Assembly: GCA_963813725.1 (NCBI GenBank)
Contig: CAWFAI010000008.1
Location: 182,598-246,597, forward strand
Direction: 5' to 3'
Length of the DNA stretch: 64,000 nt
From: VGBV01 sp963813725
Lineage (GTDB): Bacteria; Actinomycetota; Thermoleophilia; Solirubrobacterales; 70-9
Position 1 is the first letter of the stretch, and each line of letters begins with the position of its first letter. Below the pieces are notes generated by a model. The model searched no databases. It saw only the letters and a program-made list of their open reading frames with translations, and was not told the DNA's origin. The position numbers were made by a program, and so were the translations under genes. This document shows positions 8,038 to 16,098 of this stretch, in pieces.

Positions 8038-10002
8038 TCAGTCGGATCCGTGTTTGCCGTCACCCAACTCCCGCTGGCTCCAGGCGAAAGCCACGCACGC
8101 GATCAGCCCCAGCGTGCCGACCGTGAAGAAGGTCGCAGCGGAGTCGTTGGCGACCACGCCCAGCGCCGAGGAGGCCGCCGCTCCGGCGAAGCCGGCCCGG
8201 GCGAGGGGTGCGGCGGCGAGCCAGGCACCGATCCGGCGCCTGTTGAGCGCCGCCACGGCCACCGCCAGCACGCAGAACCAGAACAGGGCCGTCTGCACCC
8301 CGCGGCCGAAGCTGCTGGCCGCCAGGCGCAGGCGGCGCTCGACGACGTCGCCCAGCTCGCCCGCCCCGCCGGCGTCGATCACCGAGCGGCTCAGGTGCGC
8401 GTCACCCCCCAGCGCGATGTCGATCGCGAACAGCGCGGCGAGTCCCAGCACCGGCGCGGCCACGACCAGGGCCAGCACCCACCAGCGGCGCAGCACGGGG
8501 GCCGCGCCGGGCACCGCGAGCGCGGCCACGGCGGCGCCCGCCGGGAACACGATCGCGGCGCCGACGTCGGCGCCGAAGCGGCCGGCCGCGAACACCAACG
8601 CGGACAGGCCTCCCGCGGCCAGGAAGGCAACGACCGCCTTCCTCGCGCCGGGGGGGTGCCCCCGGCTCGCGGCTGCGGCGAGGGCGGCGCCGACACCGAC
8701 GGGGATCACCACCGCCAGCGCCGCCTCGAGCTCGTTGCCGATGCCGAAGAAGCGCACCCCCAGGCCAGGGTTCGGGCCCAGCAGCGACTGCGCGGTCAGT
8801 GGCGAGCCGGCGACGACGTCGATCGCGTAGGCGCCCAGCGTCACCCCGCAGGCGATCGCCAGCGACTCCCAGCCACGGCGCAGATACAGCGTCAGCGCGG
8901 CCAGCGCGGGCGCTCCCAGCCCCACCACCAATCGCTCCACCAAGAGCTCATCCGGCCGCAGCGCGGCCCCAATCAGCAACAGCGCGGGCAGGTAGACGAC
9001 CGAGAGTCCGAAGAGGGCGAAGGCGGTGCGGCCCGCCCTGCCGCGGGTCAACCCGGTCGCCAGGGCCGCCAGCAGGAACCAGGCGATCATGTTGCGCAGC
9101 ACCGCCGGGCCGCGGCGCTTCGAGACCACCTTCATGCGGTCCGCGCGGTCCTGCACCGCGGCCGCATCCGGGTCCCCCTCGCTGCGGATCGGGCTGCCGC
9201 TCATCTCCTCGGGCTCCTCGATCCCGTAGCGGCCGAGGATCGTCGGCGCCAGGTCGGTCGCCAGCACGAATCCCGGTGTGCGGGTGGTGTCCGAGGTCAG
9301 GTTCCCCTCGAACCCCTCCCCTGCGGCGCCGATCGCCAGCACCTCGCGCTCGGCGGCCGGCGGCCGCTCGAAGGCGATCAGCGTGTCGTCCCCGCGCAGC
9401 CTCGCGATCAGACGTGGCAGGTCGCCGAGGGTGGCCGGGACAACGGCGACGCCGCCGCAGAGCCGGTCCAGGCAGGCGAACGGCCTCGCCCTCCCCACTC
9501 GCCCCTGGCGGTTGGCGGCCATCAGCGCCGGGGTCGTCAGCAGCGAGTCGGCGCGCATCGTCACGCCGCCCTGCTGCAGCGTGGAGGCAAGGAGGCCGGG
9601 GACGATCTCGGCCGGAGCGTCGGCGGCGCGCTCGACGATCACTCCCCAGTCCGGGACCCGATGCTCGAACGGCAGGAACACCGGCAGCCCCTCGTCGTAG
9701 AGCGAGGTGAAGACGCGGTTTCCCGCCGAGATGTCGAGGAAGGTCTGGGCCGGGGCGACGTCAGATAGCCCGGCGCTCATCACACCCGGCGAGAGGCCCT
9801 CGATCCCCTCCATGTCCCGCGGCTCGATGCCGTGCGGCAATATCGCGACTGTGACGCTCGGCTGATCTTGGAGAGTGGGCGCCGCGCGCGATCCCGGCTC
9901 GGTCGCGGGAGCGGCGGTCGCGACCGCGGCCGTTTCGGCGCAAGCGAGCGTGAGGACCGCGAGCGCGGCGGCGATTACCCTTATTCCCGTGCCCGAGCGC
10001 AC
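8038..10002 (-). CDS. Polytopic membrane protein with an N-terminal phosphatase-like extracytoplasmic domain
   Basis: A protein of about 654 residues. It begins with a hydrophobic signal or anchor (RVIAAALAVLTLACAETAAV), then about 300 residues likely outside the membrane, including TPGFVLATDLAPTILGRYGI, a stretch seen near the C-terminus of alkaline-phosphatase/sulfatase superfamily domains. The second half has about 9-10 hydrophobic helices ending at SQRELGDGKHGSD. The exact function is unknown. It lies 22 bases upstream of the glycosyltransferase-flippase gene, suggesting a shared envelope role. The only plausible start codons (GTG at 10002, or ones further upstream) make its 5' end overlap the divergent hemQ gene by at least 14 bases. 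Confidence 0.6.
   Translation of the reverse strand: MRSGTGIRVIAAALAVLTLACAETAAVATAAPATEPGSRAAPTLQDQPSVTVAILPHGIEPRDMEGIEGLSPGVMSAGLSDVAPAQTFLDISAGNRVFTSLYDEGLPVFLPFEHRVPDWGVIVERAADAPAEIVPGLLASTLQQGGVTMRADSLLTTPALMAANRQGRVGRARPFACLDRLCGGVAVVPATLGDLPRLIARLRGDDTLIAFERPPAAEREVLAIGAAGEGFEGNLTSDTTRTPGFVLATDLAPTILGRYGIEEPEEMSGSPIRSEGDPDAAAVQDRADRMKVVSKRRGPAVLRNMIAWFLLAALATGLTRGRAGRTAFALFGLSVVYLPALLLIGAALRPDELLVERLVVGLGAPALAALTLYLRRGWESLAIACGVTLGAYAIDVVAGSPLTAQSLLGPNPGLGVRFFGIGNELEAALAVVIPVGVGAALAAAASRGHPPGARKAVVAFLAAGGLSALVFAAGRFGADVGAAIVFPAGAAVAALAVPGAAPVLRRWWVLALVVAAPVLGLAALFAIDIALGGDAHLSRSVIDAGGAGELGDVVERRLRLAASSFGRGVQTALFWFCVLAVAVAALNRRRIGAWLAAAPLARAGFAGAAASSALGVVANDSAATFFTVGTLGLIACVAFAWSQRELGDGKHGSD
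9976..9981 (+). promoter_or_regulatory. Leaderless-type -10 for hemQ
   Basis: TACCCT followed by 7 bases and then GTG at 9989. The promoter lies inside the 5' coding part of the divergent membrane-protein gene. Confidence 0.6.
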
Positions 10003-10684
10003 CTTCGTCAAGTTCACGTTCTTCAAGTTGGATCCCGCCTGGCGGCGGCGCGACGCCTCCGAGCGCGCCGCTGACAAGGCCGAGTTCGTCGCGGCCTGCG
10101 AGGACTTCGCCACCGACCGCGCGCTGCGAGCGTATTCCACGGTCGGCACCCGCGGCGACACGGACCTGCTGATCCTGAGCCAGAGCCCGGTCCTGGAGGA
10201 GCTCCATACCTTCCACGTGGTGCTCGGCCAGAGCGGCCTCGCCAAGTGGGCGAGCGTCCCCTACTCCTACCTGGCGATGACCAAGCCCTCGCCCTACTCC
10301 GAGGAGTCGGTGCGGCCCGAGATCGCGGTCTCAGAGCGCAGGTACCTGTTCGTCTACCCCTTCGAGAAGAAGCGCGAGTGGTACCTGCTGCCGATGGAGG
10401 AGCGCCAGCGGATCATGAAGAGCCACATCGATGTCGGCCGCCGCTATCCCGAGATCTCGATCAACACCACCTACTCCTTCGGCCTCGACGACCAGGAGTT
10501 CGTCGTCTCCTTCGAGGCCGACGAGCCCGGCGAGTTCCTCGACCTTGTGCAGGAGCTGCGCGGCACCGAGTCCAGCTCCTACACGCTGCGCGACACGCCG
10601 ATCTTCACCTGCGTGGCGATGTCGGTGGGGCGAGCGCTCGACGCCCTCGACGGCACCGCGGCCACCGCCGTCACCCCCGCCTAG
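9989..10684 (+). CDS. hemQ: Coproheme decarboxylase, chlorite dismutase family (HemQ/ChdC)
   Basis: It performs the last step of the coproporphyrin-dependent heme pathway of Gram-positive bacteria, converting coproheme III to heme b by two oxidative decarboxylations. The 231-residue protein is the usual length. The catalytic Tyr lies in VYPFEKKREWY (residue about 123) and the proximal His in MKSHIDVGRRY (about 146), matching Tyr145 and His172 of the staphylococcal enzyme with a shorter loop between. The C-terminal ferredoxin-like repeat reads FGLDDQEFVVSFEAD. The GTG start at 9989 is chosen because a -10 element lies 7 bases before it. Other heme genes are not in the window. The next gene on this strand is a VOC protein 70 bases on. 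Confidence 0.92.
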   Translation: MPERTFVKFTFFKLDPAWRRRDASERAADKAEFVAACEDFATDRALRAYSTVGTRGDTDLLILSQSPVLEELHTFHVVLGQSGLAKWASVPYSYLAMTKPSPYSEESVRPEIAVSERRYLFVYPFEKKREWYLLPMEERQRIMKSHIDVGRRYPEISINTTYSFGLDDQEFVVSFEADEPGEFLDLVQELRGTESSSYTLRDTPIFTCVAMSVGRALDALDGTAATAVTPA

Positions 10685-10754
10685 GCTCGCGCCGATTAAT
10701 TCGGCCGCTCCGGGTAGTCATAGGGGTGAAAGCGATACAGAGGAGTGAGGACAG

Positions 10755-11153
10755 ATGGAGCCTCAGCGACTACGAGGTCGGCGCCGTAATGGCGACCGCC
10801 GATTTGAAAGCCGCACGGGAGTTCTACGAGGGCAAACTCGGGTTGAAGCCCGGGCGAGAAGCCGCCAGAGGACCGTGCGTCCCCATCAGCTATCGTCTGC
10901 GGCGGGGGGACGGCCATCAGCGTGTACCTCTCGCCCGAGCACGCCGGCAAGTCCACGGCGACGATGGCTGGCTGGCTGGTGGACGACGTCGAGAAGGTGG
11001 TGGACGAGCTGACGGCGAACGGCGTCGAGTTCGAGCGCTACGACGAGGGCGACCTCGCAGACCAACGAGAAGGGGATCGTCGAGGGCGACGGCTTCAAGG
11101 TCGCGTTCCTCCGCGACCCGGACGGCAACACCCACTCCTTCAACCAGGGCTAG
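10755..11153 (+). CDS. VOC (glyoxalase/bleomycin-resistance) family protein, three one-base frameshifts
   Basis: Corrected reading gives a protein of about 131 residues: MELSDYEVGAVMATADLKAA, REFYEGKLGLKPG, AISVYLSPEHAG, ATMAGWLVDDVEKVVDEL, then GFKVAFLRDPDGNTHSF. This is one VOC module pair, usually a metal-dependent lyase, dioxygenase or binding protein; the substrate is unknown. Single extra bases lie near 10761, 10852 and 11057. After each shift the sequence resumes without lost residues and there is no in-frame stop, which favours read errors over decay. The ATG at 10755 is chosen because it follows a GAGGAGTGAGG ribosome-binding region and restores the family N-terminus. The 70 bases before it hold no clear promoter. 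Confidence 0.72.
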
Positions 11154-11162
11154 CGGCGGCGC

Positions 11163-11184
11163 GGGCCCCGCGCACGCGGGGCCC
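11163..11184. terminator. GC-rich hairpin after the VOC gene
   Basis: A perfect inverted repeat, GGGCCCCGCG-CA-CGCGGGGCCC, begins 9 bases after the VOC stop and ends 38 bases before fprA. There is no T-tract, so it would be a non-canonical terminator or an mRNA 3' stabiliser. Confidence 0.55.
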
Positions 11185-11221
11185 AGTGCACGACCCCAGT
11201 GGCTACCCTTTCGCGCTCCAT

Positions 11222-12638
11222 ATGAGCGCAGCTCGGAAGCCCCGAGAATCCCCTTCGCGTCGCCATAGTCGGCTCCGGGCCGGCGGGCTTCTACGCGGCC
11301 GAGCAGCTGATGAAGCCCGAGGAGACTTCGGTCGAGGTCGACATGTTCGACAAGCTGCCGACCCCGTTCGGGCTCGTGCGCGCAGGCGTGGCCCCCGATC
11401 ATCCCAAGATCAAGTCGGTGATCCGCGTCTACGAGAAGACGGCGGCGCGGCCCGGGTTCCGCTTCTTCGGGAACGTCACCGTGGGCGAGGACGTCAGCGT
11501 CGACGAGCTGCGCGAGCGCTACAACGCCGTCCTCTTCGCCTACGGCAGCTCGACCGACCGCCACCTCGGCATCCCCGGCGAGGACCTGCCCGGCAGCCAT
11601 TCGGCCACCGAGTTCGTCAACTGGTACAACGCCCACCCCGACTGCGCCGAGCACAGCTACGACCTCTCCTGCGAGCGCGTGGTGGTGATCGGCAACGGAA
11701 ACGTCGCCGCCGACGTCGCCCGCATGCTCGCCCTGCCCCGCGAGGAGCTCGAGGGCACAGACACCGCCGACCACGCGATCGAGGCGCTGGCCGAAAGCGG
11801 GGTGAAGGAGATCGTCGTGCTCGGCCGCCGCGGCCCGGCCCAGGCCGCCTTCACCAACCCCGAGGTGCGCGAGCTCGGCGAGATGACCCAGGCCGACATC
11901 GTCATCGACCCGGCCGAGATGGAGCTGGACGAGATCAGCCGCGCCTACGTCGAGTCCGAGGACTGCGACCCCACCAACCGCCGCAACGTCGACATCTTCA
12001 CCGAGTTCTCCCAGCGCGAGCCAGAGGGCAAGAAGCAGCGGATCGTGCTGCGCTTCCTCAGCTCGCCGGTCGAGATCCAGGGCGACGGCAGGGTCGAGCG
12101 GATCGTGATCGGCCGCAACGAGCTGGTCGAGGAGGACGGCTCGGTCCGCGCCCGCGACACCGGCGAGCGCGAGACGATCGAGTGCGGCATGGTGCTGCGC
12201 TCGATCGGCTACCTCGGCAAGCCGCTGGACGAGACCCTCCCGTTCGACGAGCGCAGGGGCGTCATGTCCAACGAGGCCGGCCGCGTGACCGACGGCGGCG
12301 AGCAGGTCCTCGGCCTCTACGCCACCGGCTGGATCAAGCGAGGGCCCTCGGGAGTGATCGGCACCAACAAGAAGGACTCCCAGGAGACCGTGAATGGCCT
12401 CCTGGCCGACCTCGCCGAGGGAAAGCTGCCCGAGCCCGAGCTGGCCGGCGACCGGGGCGCGATCGAGGCGCTGCTGGACGAGCGGAAGCCCGACCACGTC
12501 ACGTACGAGGGCTGGCAGGCCATTGACGAGGCCGAGAAGGCCGCCGGCGAGCCGCAGGGCCGCCCACGCGTGAAGTTCTGCACCGTCGAGGAGATGGTCG
12601 AGGCGGCGACGGCAGGACGCTCGGTGCGAGCCGGCTGA
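11222..12638 (+). CDS. fprA: FAD-dependent ferredoxin-NADP+ reductase, FprA type (one-base frameshift near 11252)
   Basis: It moves electrons between NADPH and ferredoxin, feeding P450s, desaturases or Fe-S assembly. Corrected length is about 471 residues. FAD-binding VAIVGSGPAGFYAAEQL lies at the N-terminus, followed by the FprA/adrenodoxin-reductase hallmark DKLPTPFGLVRAGVAPDHPK. The NADP-binding loop is VVVIGNGNVAADVARML and the C-terminal FAD contact is GWIKRGPSGVIGTNK. An extra C in a CCCC run near 11252 separates the ATG (MSAARKPRES) from the rest. TACCCT 12 bases upstream of the ATG is a likely -10. A cytochrome P450 is encoded about 21 kb away, but a link is only inference. An extended C-terminus of about 30 residues follows the core. 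Confidence 0.92.
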
Positions 12639-12652
12639 ACGGATCCCCTGCC

Positions 12653-13416
12653 TCAGGCGGCCTGCACGGCGGGCGCGCCCTCCACCCCCAGGCCTCCGGC
12701 CTCGGCCTCGGCCCGCAGCTCGTGCGGGCGGTCAGTGCAGACGCCGTCGACATCCAGCTCCAGGATCCGCTCGAGCTCCTCGACCCGATTGACGGTTCCC
12801 GTGTTGACGCTGATGCCGGCAAGGCGCATCGTCTGCACCAGGACCTTGCTGAGGAGAAAGTGCTCAACCGAGACGCCGCCGACGCCATGGCCGCGCGCCC
12901 AGGCGGCCAGAGCCTCGGGCGCGTAGTCGGCCCAGGTCACAAGCCGCGCGCGGAAGCCGTGCGCGGCGGCGGTCGCGCAGGCGGCGGCATGAAAGCTGAT
13001 CACCTCGATCCGATCGCGATCGGCCCGGTGGCGACGGCAGATCTCCCCCGCGGTCCTCGCCGCCAGCTCCTTGTCGGCGTGAGCCTTGACCTCGAGCTGG
13101 AGCTCGAGCTCGGGCGGTGCCGCCTCGAGCAGATCCTCGACGAACAGGGGGCTCTCCTCGCTGAGCCGGCCCCCGCTCGATCGCAGCCGGGCTCGGCGCA
13201 ACTCGGCCGTGCTGCGCTCATGGGCCCAGCCCTCCAGCGTGGTCCCCAGCGAGAGCAGCGGGTCGTGCAGCAGCGCCAGCCCGCTGTCGGCCATCATGCA
13301 GACATCGGTCTCGAGGCCGTCGACGCGGCCCCGAAGCGCGCCTTCGAGCGCACTCTCGACGAGTCAACGCCGTAGGCCCGTCCTAGCCTGTGGGCGATCA
13401 GCCTGGGCAGTGCCAC
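12653..13416 (-). CDS. Glycerophosphodiester phosphodiesterase-like protein (one-base deletion near 13352)
   Basis: It belongs to the PI-PLC-like TIM-barrel family that hydrolyses glycerophosphodiesters. Core motifs are LIAHRLGRAYG at the N-terminus, DGLETDVCMMADSGLALLHDP (metal and catalytic acid/base residues), LQLEVKAHAD and the C-terminal GVCTDRPHEL. The usual PEN motif after the His-Arg reads VDSS here, so activity may differ. The first 21 residues are in another frame: a missing base near 13352 joins VALPRLIAHRLGRAYGVDSS to ALEGALRGRVDGLETD. The GTG at 13416 is the inferred start. The length of about 254 residues is normal. It converges on fprA with a 14-bp gap. The 74 bases upstream hold only a weak CATACC -10 candidate. 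Confidence 0.78.
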
Positions 13417-13490
13417 CGATGGGTATGGGAGCGGCGCGGCGGCCCCGCGGTGTGACCGGCTTGCAACCCTCGCGTGAACGTCGTGTGAAG

Positions 13491-14273
13491 CTAGCCCTGC
13501 AGGGTGCCGATGATCCGCGGGTGGCCGTCGATCAAGGGCGCGTCGACCAGCTCGAAACCGGTGTAGCCCGCATCCCGGGCGAGCAAATCGAGGCCTTCAG
13601 CCGTAAAGCCCCAGTAGACGTAGTCGTCACCGGGATAGACCTCGCCGGGGCCGTAGCGATGGATCGCGTCGCCGTCGTTGGGGCTCTCGAACACGCCGTG
13701 GGTCTCCAGCAGCACGCGGCCGCGGCCCGCGAGGCTCCTGCGAAGCACCCGCAACAGCCGCCGGGGAGCCTCGACGCGGTGGAGGATGCCGAAGCAGAAG
13801 ACCAGATCGAATCCGCCGTCGAGGCGGCCCAGGTCCAAGGCGTCGAGCCTCTGGTAGCTGACGCGCGAGCCGAGCAGGCCCTTGATCGCGGTGAAGCCTT
13901 CGCCGCCACCCAGCTCGACCCCCCAGCGATCGCGGACCCAATGTACGTACTGCTCGTTGTCGACCGCAACCACCTCGCGCGCGCCCCTCGCCTCGGCCAG
14001 GAAGGCGTAGAAGCCGTCGAACGCGCCGACATCGAGTACCCGCAGGCCGCTGAAGTCCCGGGGGATGGCCGGCAGACGGTACCGGTGGTCGCGTGCGGTG
14101 CCGGGCGCGTAGATGCCGGCGGCCCGGTTGAGCGCGAAGGTGTGAAACCAGTACGGAACCTCGCGCAGGACCCGGTATGCCTCGGCCGGCTCTGCTTCGA
14201 TCGGCAGCAGGTCGGCCACCTCGCGTTCGGCCGCGGTCAGCCCCGCCGCAGCATCGGCCATCCGTGCGCGCAA
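13491..14273 (-). CDS. SAM-dependent methyltransferase, DUF1698/CmoB-like
   Basis: A 260-residue class I methyltransferase. Motif I is VLDVGAFDGFYAFLAEARGA, motif II-like acidic VVAVDNEQY follows, and the post-I region is FDLVFCFGILHRVEAP. The segment PYWFHTFAL just before motif I matches the region that in CmoB-type enzymes contacts the substrate. CmoB makes carboxymethoxyuridine in tRNA from carboxy-SAM, but similar proteins modify other substrates, so no gene name is given. The TTG start at 14273 is preceded by GAGGAGG at proper spacing; an ATG four codons in is possible. It is divergent from bolA across 135 bases. Confidence 0.8.
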   Translation of the reverse strand: MRARMADAAAGLTAAEREVADLLPIEAEPAEAYRVLREVPYWFHTFALNRAAGIYAPGTARDHRYRLPAIPRDFSGLRVLDVGAFDGFYAFLAEARGAREVVAVDNEQYVHWVRDRWGVELGGGEGFTAIKGLLGSRVSYQRLDALDLGRLDGGFDLVFCFGILHRVEAPRRLLRVLRRSLAGRGRVLLETHGVFESPNDGDAIHRYGPGEVYPGDDYVYWGFTAEGLDLLARDAGYTGFELVDAPLIDGHPRIIGTLQG

Positions 14274-14408
14274 GGGACTCCTCCTCTCGTCGACGGTGAC
14301 GCGGCGTCGGCGCCGCCACCTATGTTCAGCTGGCGCCCCACTCCCCGCGGGTGCCCAAATGGATCCTAAGGGCTCATCTCGGGCCGGTGGGGACCTAGAC
14401 TGGGACCG
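14274..14408. other. Divergent intergenic region, methyltransferase/bolA
   Basis: These 135 bases hold the Shine-Dalgarno of the methyltransferase on the minus strand, a GC-rich dyad near 14308-14322, and the bolA -10 at 14396. Nothing else is recognised. Confidence 0.5.
14396..14401 (+). promoter_or_regulatory. Leaderless-type -10 for bolA
   Basis: TAGACT followed by 7 bases and the ATG at 14409. It is one of the cleanest examples of the recurrent -10 to start-codon spacing in this window. Confidence 0.6.
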
Positions 14409-14642
14409 ATGGCGATCGCGGTCGACGAGGTCAGGCTGCTGATCGAGGCGGCGCTACCCGGCGCCGAGGTCGAGGTCACCGACCAGACCGGCACCCAGGA
14501 CCACCTGCACGCGGCCGTCACCGCCTCGCAGTTCGAAGGCCTGTCGCGCATCGAACAACACCGACTCGTCAAGAAGGCCTGCCAGGCCCGCTTTGACGAC
14601 GGCTCGATCCACGCGCTCAGCATCAAGACCTCGGTCCCCTGA
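14409..14642 (+). CDS. bolA: BolA family protein
   Basis: A 77-residue BolA-fold protein. The invariant His and surrounding pattern appear in QDHLHAAVTASQFEGLSRIEQHR, and the helix-turn-helix-like segment ends with KKACQARFDDGSIHALSIKT. BolA proteins pair with CGFS monothiol glutaredoxins to hold a [2Fe-2S] cluster, and the next gene is exactly such a glutaredoxin, 61 bases on. Length is normal (75-90 residues). The cluster-coordinating role is family knowledge; the partner gene next door is seen directly. Confidence 0.9.
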   Translation: MAIAVDEVRLLIEAALPGAEVEVTDQTGTQDHLHAAVTASQFEGLSRIEQHRLVKKACQARFDDGSIHALSIKTSVP

Positions 14643-14648
14643 CACCCT

Positions 14649-14684
14649 CGCCACGTCCTCCGCTTCGCGTCCGGGCGTGCGGCG
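14649..14684 (+). repeat. Interspersed palindromic element, copy A
   Basis: The core TCCTCCGCTTCGCGTCCGGG (14656-14675) is flanked by CGCC-ACG on the left and CGT-GC-GGCG on the right. The arms pair over 7 bp with a two-base bulge. It lies between bolA and the glutaredoxin gene, just before the latter's promoter. Other copies are at 38811, 57970 and, inverted, 63717. Confidence 0.7.
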
Positions 14685-14689
14685 CTCGC

Positions 14690-14695
14690 TACTCT
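14690..14695 (+). promoter_or_regulatory. Leaderless-type -10 for the CGFS glutaredoxin
   Basis: TACTCT followed by 8 bases and the ATG at 14704. Confidence 0.55.
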
Positions 14696-14703
14696 CTGTG
14701 GCG

Positions 14704-15108
14704 ATGGCCGAGCCCGCGCTCAAGGACAAGGTCGAGGAGCTGATCGGCGACCACGAGGTGCTGCTGTTCATGAAGGGCACCCCCGAGGCGCCGCAGTGCG
14801 GCTTCTCGATGCGCGTGGTCGGCGTGCTCGACTCGATGGGCGTCGAGTACGCCGCCCTGGACGTGCTGCCCGCGCTGCAGCCGCTGCGCGAGGCGACCGC
14901 CGAGATCTCCGACTGGCAGACCTTCCCCCAGCTCTACGTCAAGGGCGAGCTGGTCGGCGGCTGCGACATCGTCGAGGAGATGGCCGAGTCCGGCGAGCTG
15001 GCGGAGTTGCTGGGAGCCCAGCAGCCCGCAGAGGTGCCGCCATCGGCGAAGCAGGAACTGCAGGCGGACCCCCAGCAGAGCCCGCCGATGCAGATCGAGC
15101 GCAACTAG
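14704..15108 (+). CDS. grxD: Monothiol glutaredoxin, CGFS type (Grx4/GrxD)
   Basis: A 134-residue protein with the diagnostic active site in APQCGFSMRVVG, the GSH-contact KGTPE before it and the TFPQLYVKGELVGGCDIV stretch after it. CGFS glutaredoxins bind a glutathione-ligated [2Fe-2S] cluster and pass it to targets such as the A-type carrier encoded 350 bases on (15460-15834). A disordered tail rich in Pro, Gln and Ala extends about 25 residues past the fold. The gene follows bolA, its usual partner, but has its own -10 element 8 bases upstream. Confidence 0.92.
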   Translation: MAEPALKDKVEELIGDHEVLLFMKGTPEAPQCGFSMRVVGVLDSMGVEYAALDVLPALQPLREATAEISDWQTFPQLYVKGELVGGCDIVEEMAESGELAELLGAQQPAEVPPSAKQELQADPQQSPPMQIERN

Positions 15109-15132
15109 GCGCCCGGTCCCCTCGCCGCGGAT

Positions 15133-15148
15133 CGCCGCCTAGGCGGCG
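15133..15148. terminator. Perfect 16-nt palindrome at convergent gene ends
   Basis: CGCCGCCT-AGGCGGCG overlaps the stop codon of the minus-strand DUF2277 gene and lies 24 bases after the glutaredoxin stop. It could form a cruciform or RNA hairpin on both strands. No T-tract is present, so a terminator role is only possible. Confidence 0.35.
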
Positions 15149-15412
15149 GCGAAGCGCTCGCGGGCGCGTGCGCGGCGCTTCTCGGCCTCGACCTCGCGGT
15201 CCTTCGGCGGCGCCTTGGTCACCAAGCCCGTCGAGCAGCCGCTGCGTCGCGGCCTCAACCTCCTCGACGGCTCGCTCGAAGACCTCCGCGTTCGCCTGCG
15301 AGGGCTTGGCCGAACCGCTGATCTTGCGCACGTACTGCAGCGAGGCCTCGTGGACCTCATCGGCGCTCGCGGGCGGCTCGAAGTTGTGGAGCGTTCGGAT
15401 GTTTCTGCACAT
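15139..15412 (-). CDS. DUF2277 family protein (one-base frameshift near 15224)
   Basis: A protein of about 90 residues. MCRNIRTLHNFEPPAS at the start and QYVRKISGSAKPSQAN in the middle are the DUF2277 signature. The C-terminus should read LVTKAPPKDREVEAEKRRARARERF, but an extra base near 15224 sends the frame elsewhere. With correction it has the family length and its usual Arg/Lys/Glu-rich tail. Function is unknown. The conserved Cys near the N-terminus and the Fe-S neighbours (BolA, CGFS Grx, A-type carrier) make a thiol or metal role conceivable, which is inference only. Confidence 0.8.
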
Positions 15413-15459
15413 GCCCGCAGACTAGCGCCGGCGCGAGGCGGGCAGGAGAGCCGGCGAGG

Positions 15460-15834
15460 CTAGACCGAGGCGGCTTGCTCTGCGGTCTCTTCCTTCACCT
15501 GGAAGGAGGAGCCACAGCCGCAGGCGGCGACCACGTTCGGGTTGTTGACCGAGAAGCCGGCGCCCTGCAGGCCATCCACCCAGTCGACCTCGGAGCCGAA
15601 CACGAACTGCATCGAGGTCTTGTCGATCACCACCGCGACGCCCTTGGCCTCGAAGCGGTGGTCGTCGGCCTTTGGGGCGTCGAAGGCGAGCGCGTACTGG
15701 AAGCCCGAGCAGCCACCGCCGCGAACGGCGACGCGGAGCGCCTGCTCCTCACCCTCGGGGGTGTCGGCCAGGAGCTCGTTGATCTTGGCCGCGGCCGTGT
15801 CGGTGATCGTGATCGGGTCTGGGGTCTCAGCCAT
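15460..15834 (-). CDS. erpA: A-type Fe-S cluster carrier (HesB/IscA/ErpA family)
   Basis: A 124-residue protein that inserts Fe-S clusters into apoproteins. The three conserved cluster cysteines are seen in GGGCSGFQY and the C-terminal ACGCGSSF. The segment SEVDWVDGLQGAGFSVNNPN is the usual family core. Radical-SAM BioB at the right end of the window would be a typical client. The gene overlaps the upstream glutaredoxin-like gene by 8 bases, but TACAAT 8 bases before its ATG gives it a separate promoter. The symbol is by family resemblance; IscA-type naming is equally defensible. Confidence 0.9.
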   Translation of the reverse strand: MAETPDPITITDTAAAKINELLADTPEGEEQALRVAVRGGGCSGFQYALAFDAPKADDHRFEAKGVAVVIDKTSMQFVFGSEVDWVDGLQGAGFSVNNPNVVAACGCGSSFQVKEETAEQAASV

Positions 15835-16096
15835 CGCTATCCATTGTATAGCGCCACTCCACGTACTCCCGGATGCGCCTGGAGTCGTGAATGACCTCGT
15901 CGGCGTCCACCAGCACGGGCACGCGCTTCTGGCCCGTCAGCTCCACGATCTCGGGGCGCTTGGCGCGGCCGTAGGGCACGCGCTCGGTGCGGTGCTCCAA
16001 CCCCGCCCGCTTCAGCTCGCGGGCGACGGCGCCGCAGGGGCAGAGGAAGTTGGTCGGGGTGCGGCAGCGGTAGAGCACGCGGCGGGTCGCCTCCAT
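15827..16096 (-). CDS. Glutaredoxin/GST N-terminal-like small protein
   Basis: An 89-residue thioredoxin-fold domain: RVLYRCRTPTNFLCPCGAVARELKRAG (beta-alpha with a CPCG active-site-like motif), then a cis-Pro loop KRVPVLVDADEVIHDSRRIREYVEWRY typical of glutathione S-transferase N-domains. It carries four cysteines, two in the CPC motif. No C-terminal GST helical domain is present, so it is a single-domain protein. It starts 2 bases after the stop of the upstream epimerase gene, and its 3' end overlaps the start of the A-type carrier gene, suggesting translational coupling and a redox link to Fe-S assembly. Confidence 0.72.
   Translation of the reverse strand: MEATRRVLYRCRTPTNFLCPCGAVARELKRAGLEHRTERVPYGRAKRPEIVELTGQKRVPVLVDADEVIHDSRRIREYVEWRYTMDSDG
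15843..15848 (-). promoter_or_regulatory. Internal leaderless-type -10 for the A-type carrier gene
   Basis: On the minus strand TACAAT is followed by 8 bases and the ATG at 15834. It matches the consensus in five of six positions and lies inside the end of the glutaredoxin-like gene. Confidence 0.6.
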
Positions 16097-16098
16097 GG

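Noticed and set aside
10755..11153. Calling the VOC gene a decayed pseudogene
   Set aside because: Three shifts in 400 bases look severe, but no missense decay or stops are seen in the corrected reading, and the same error type occurs throughout the window.
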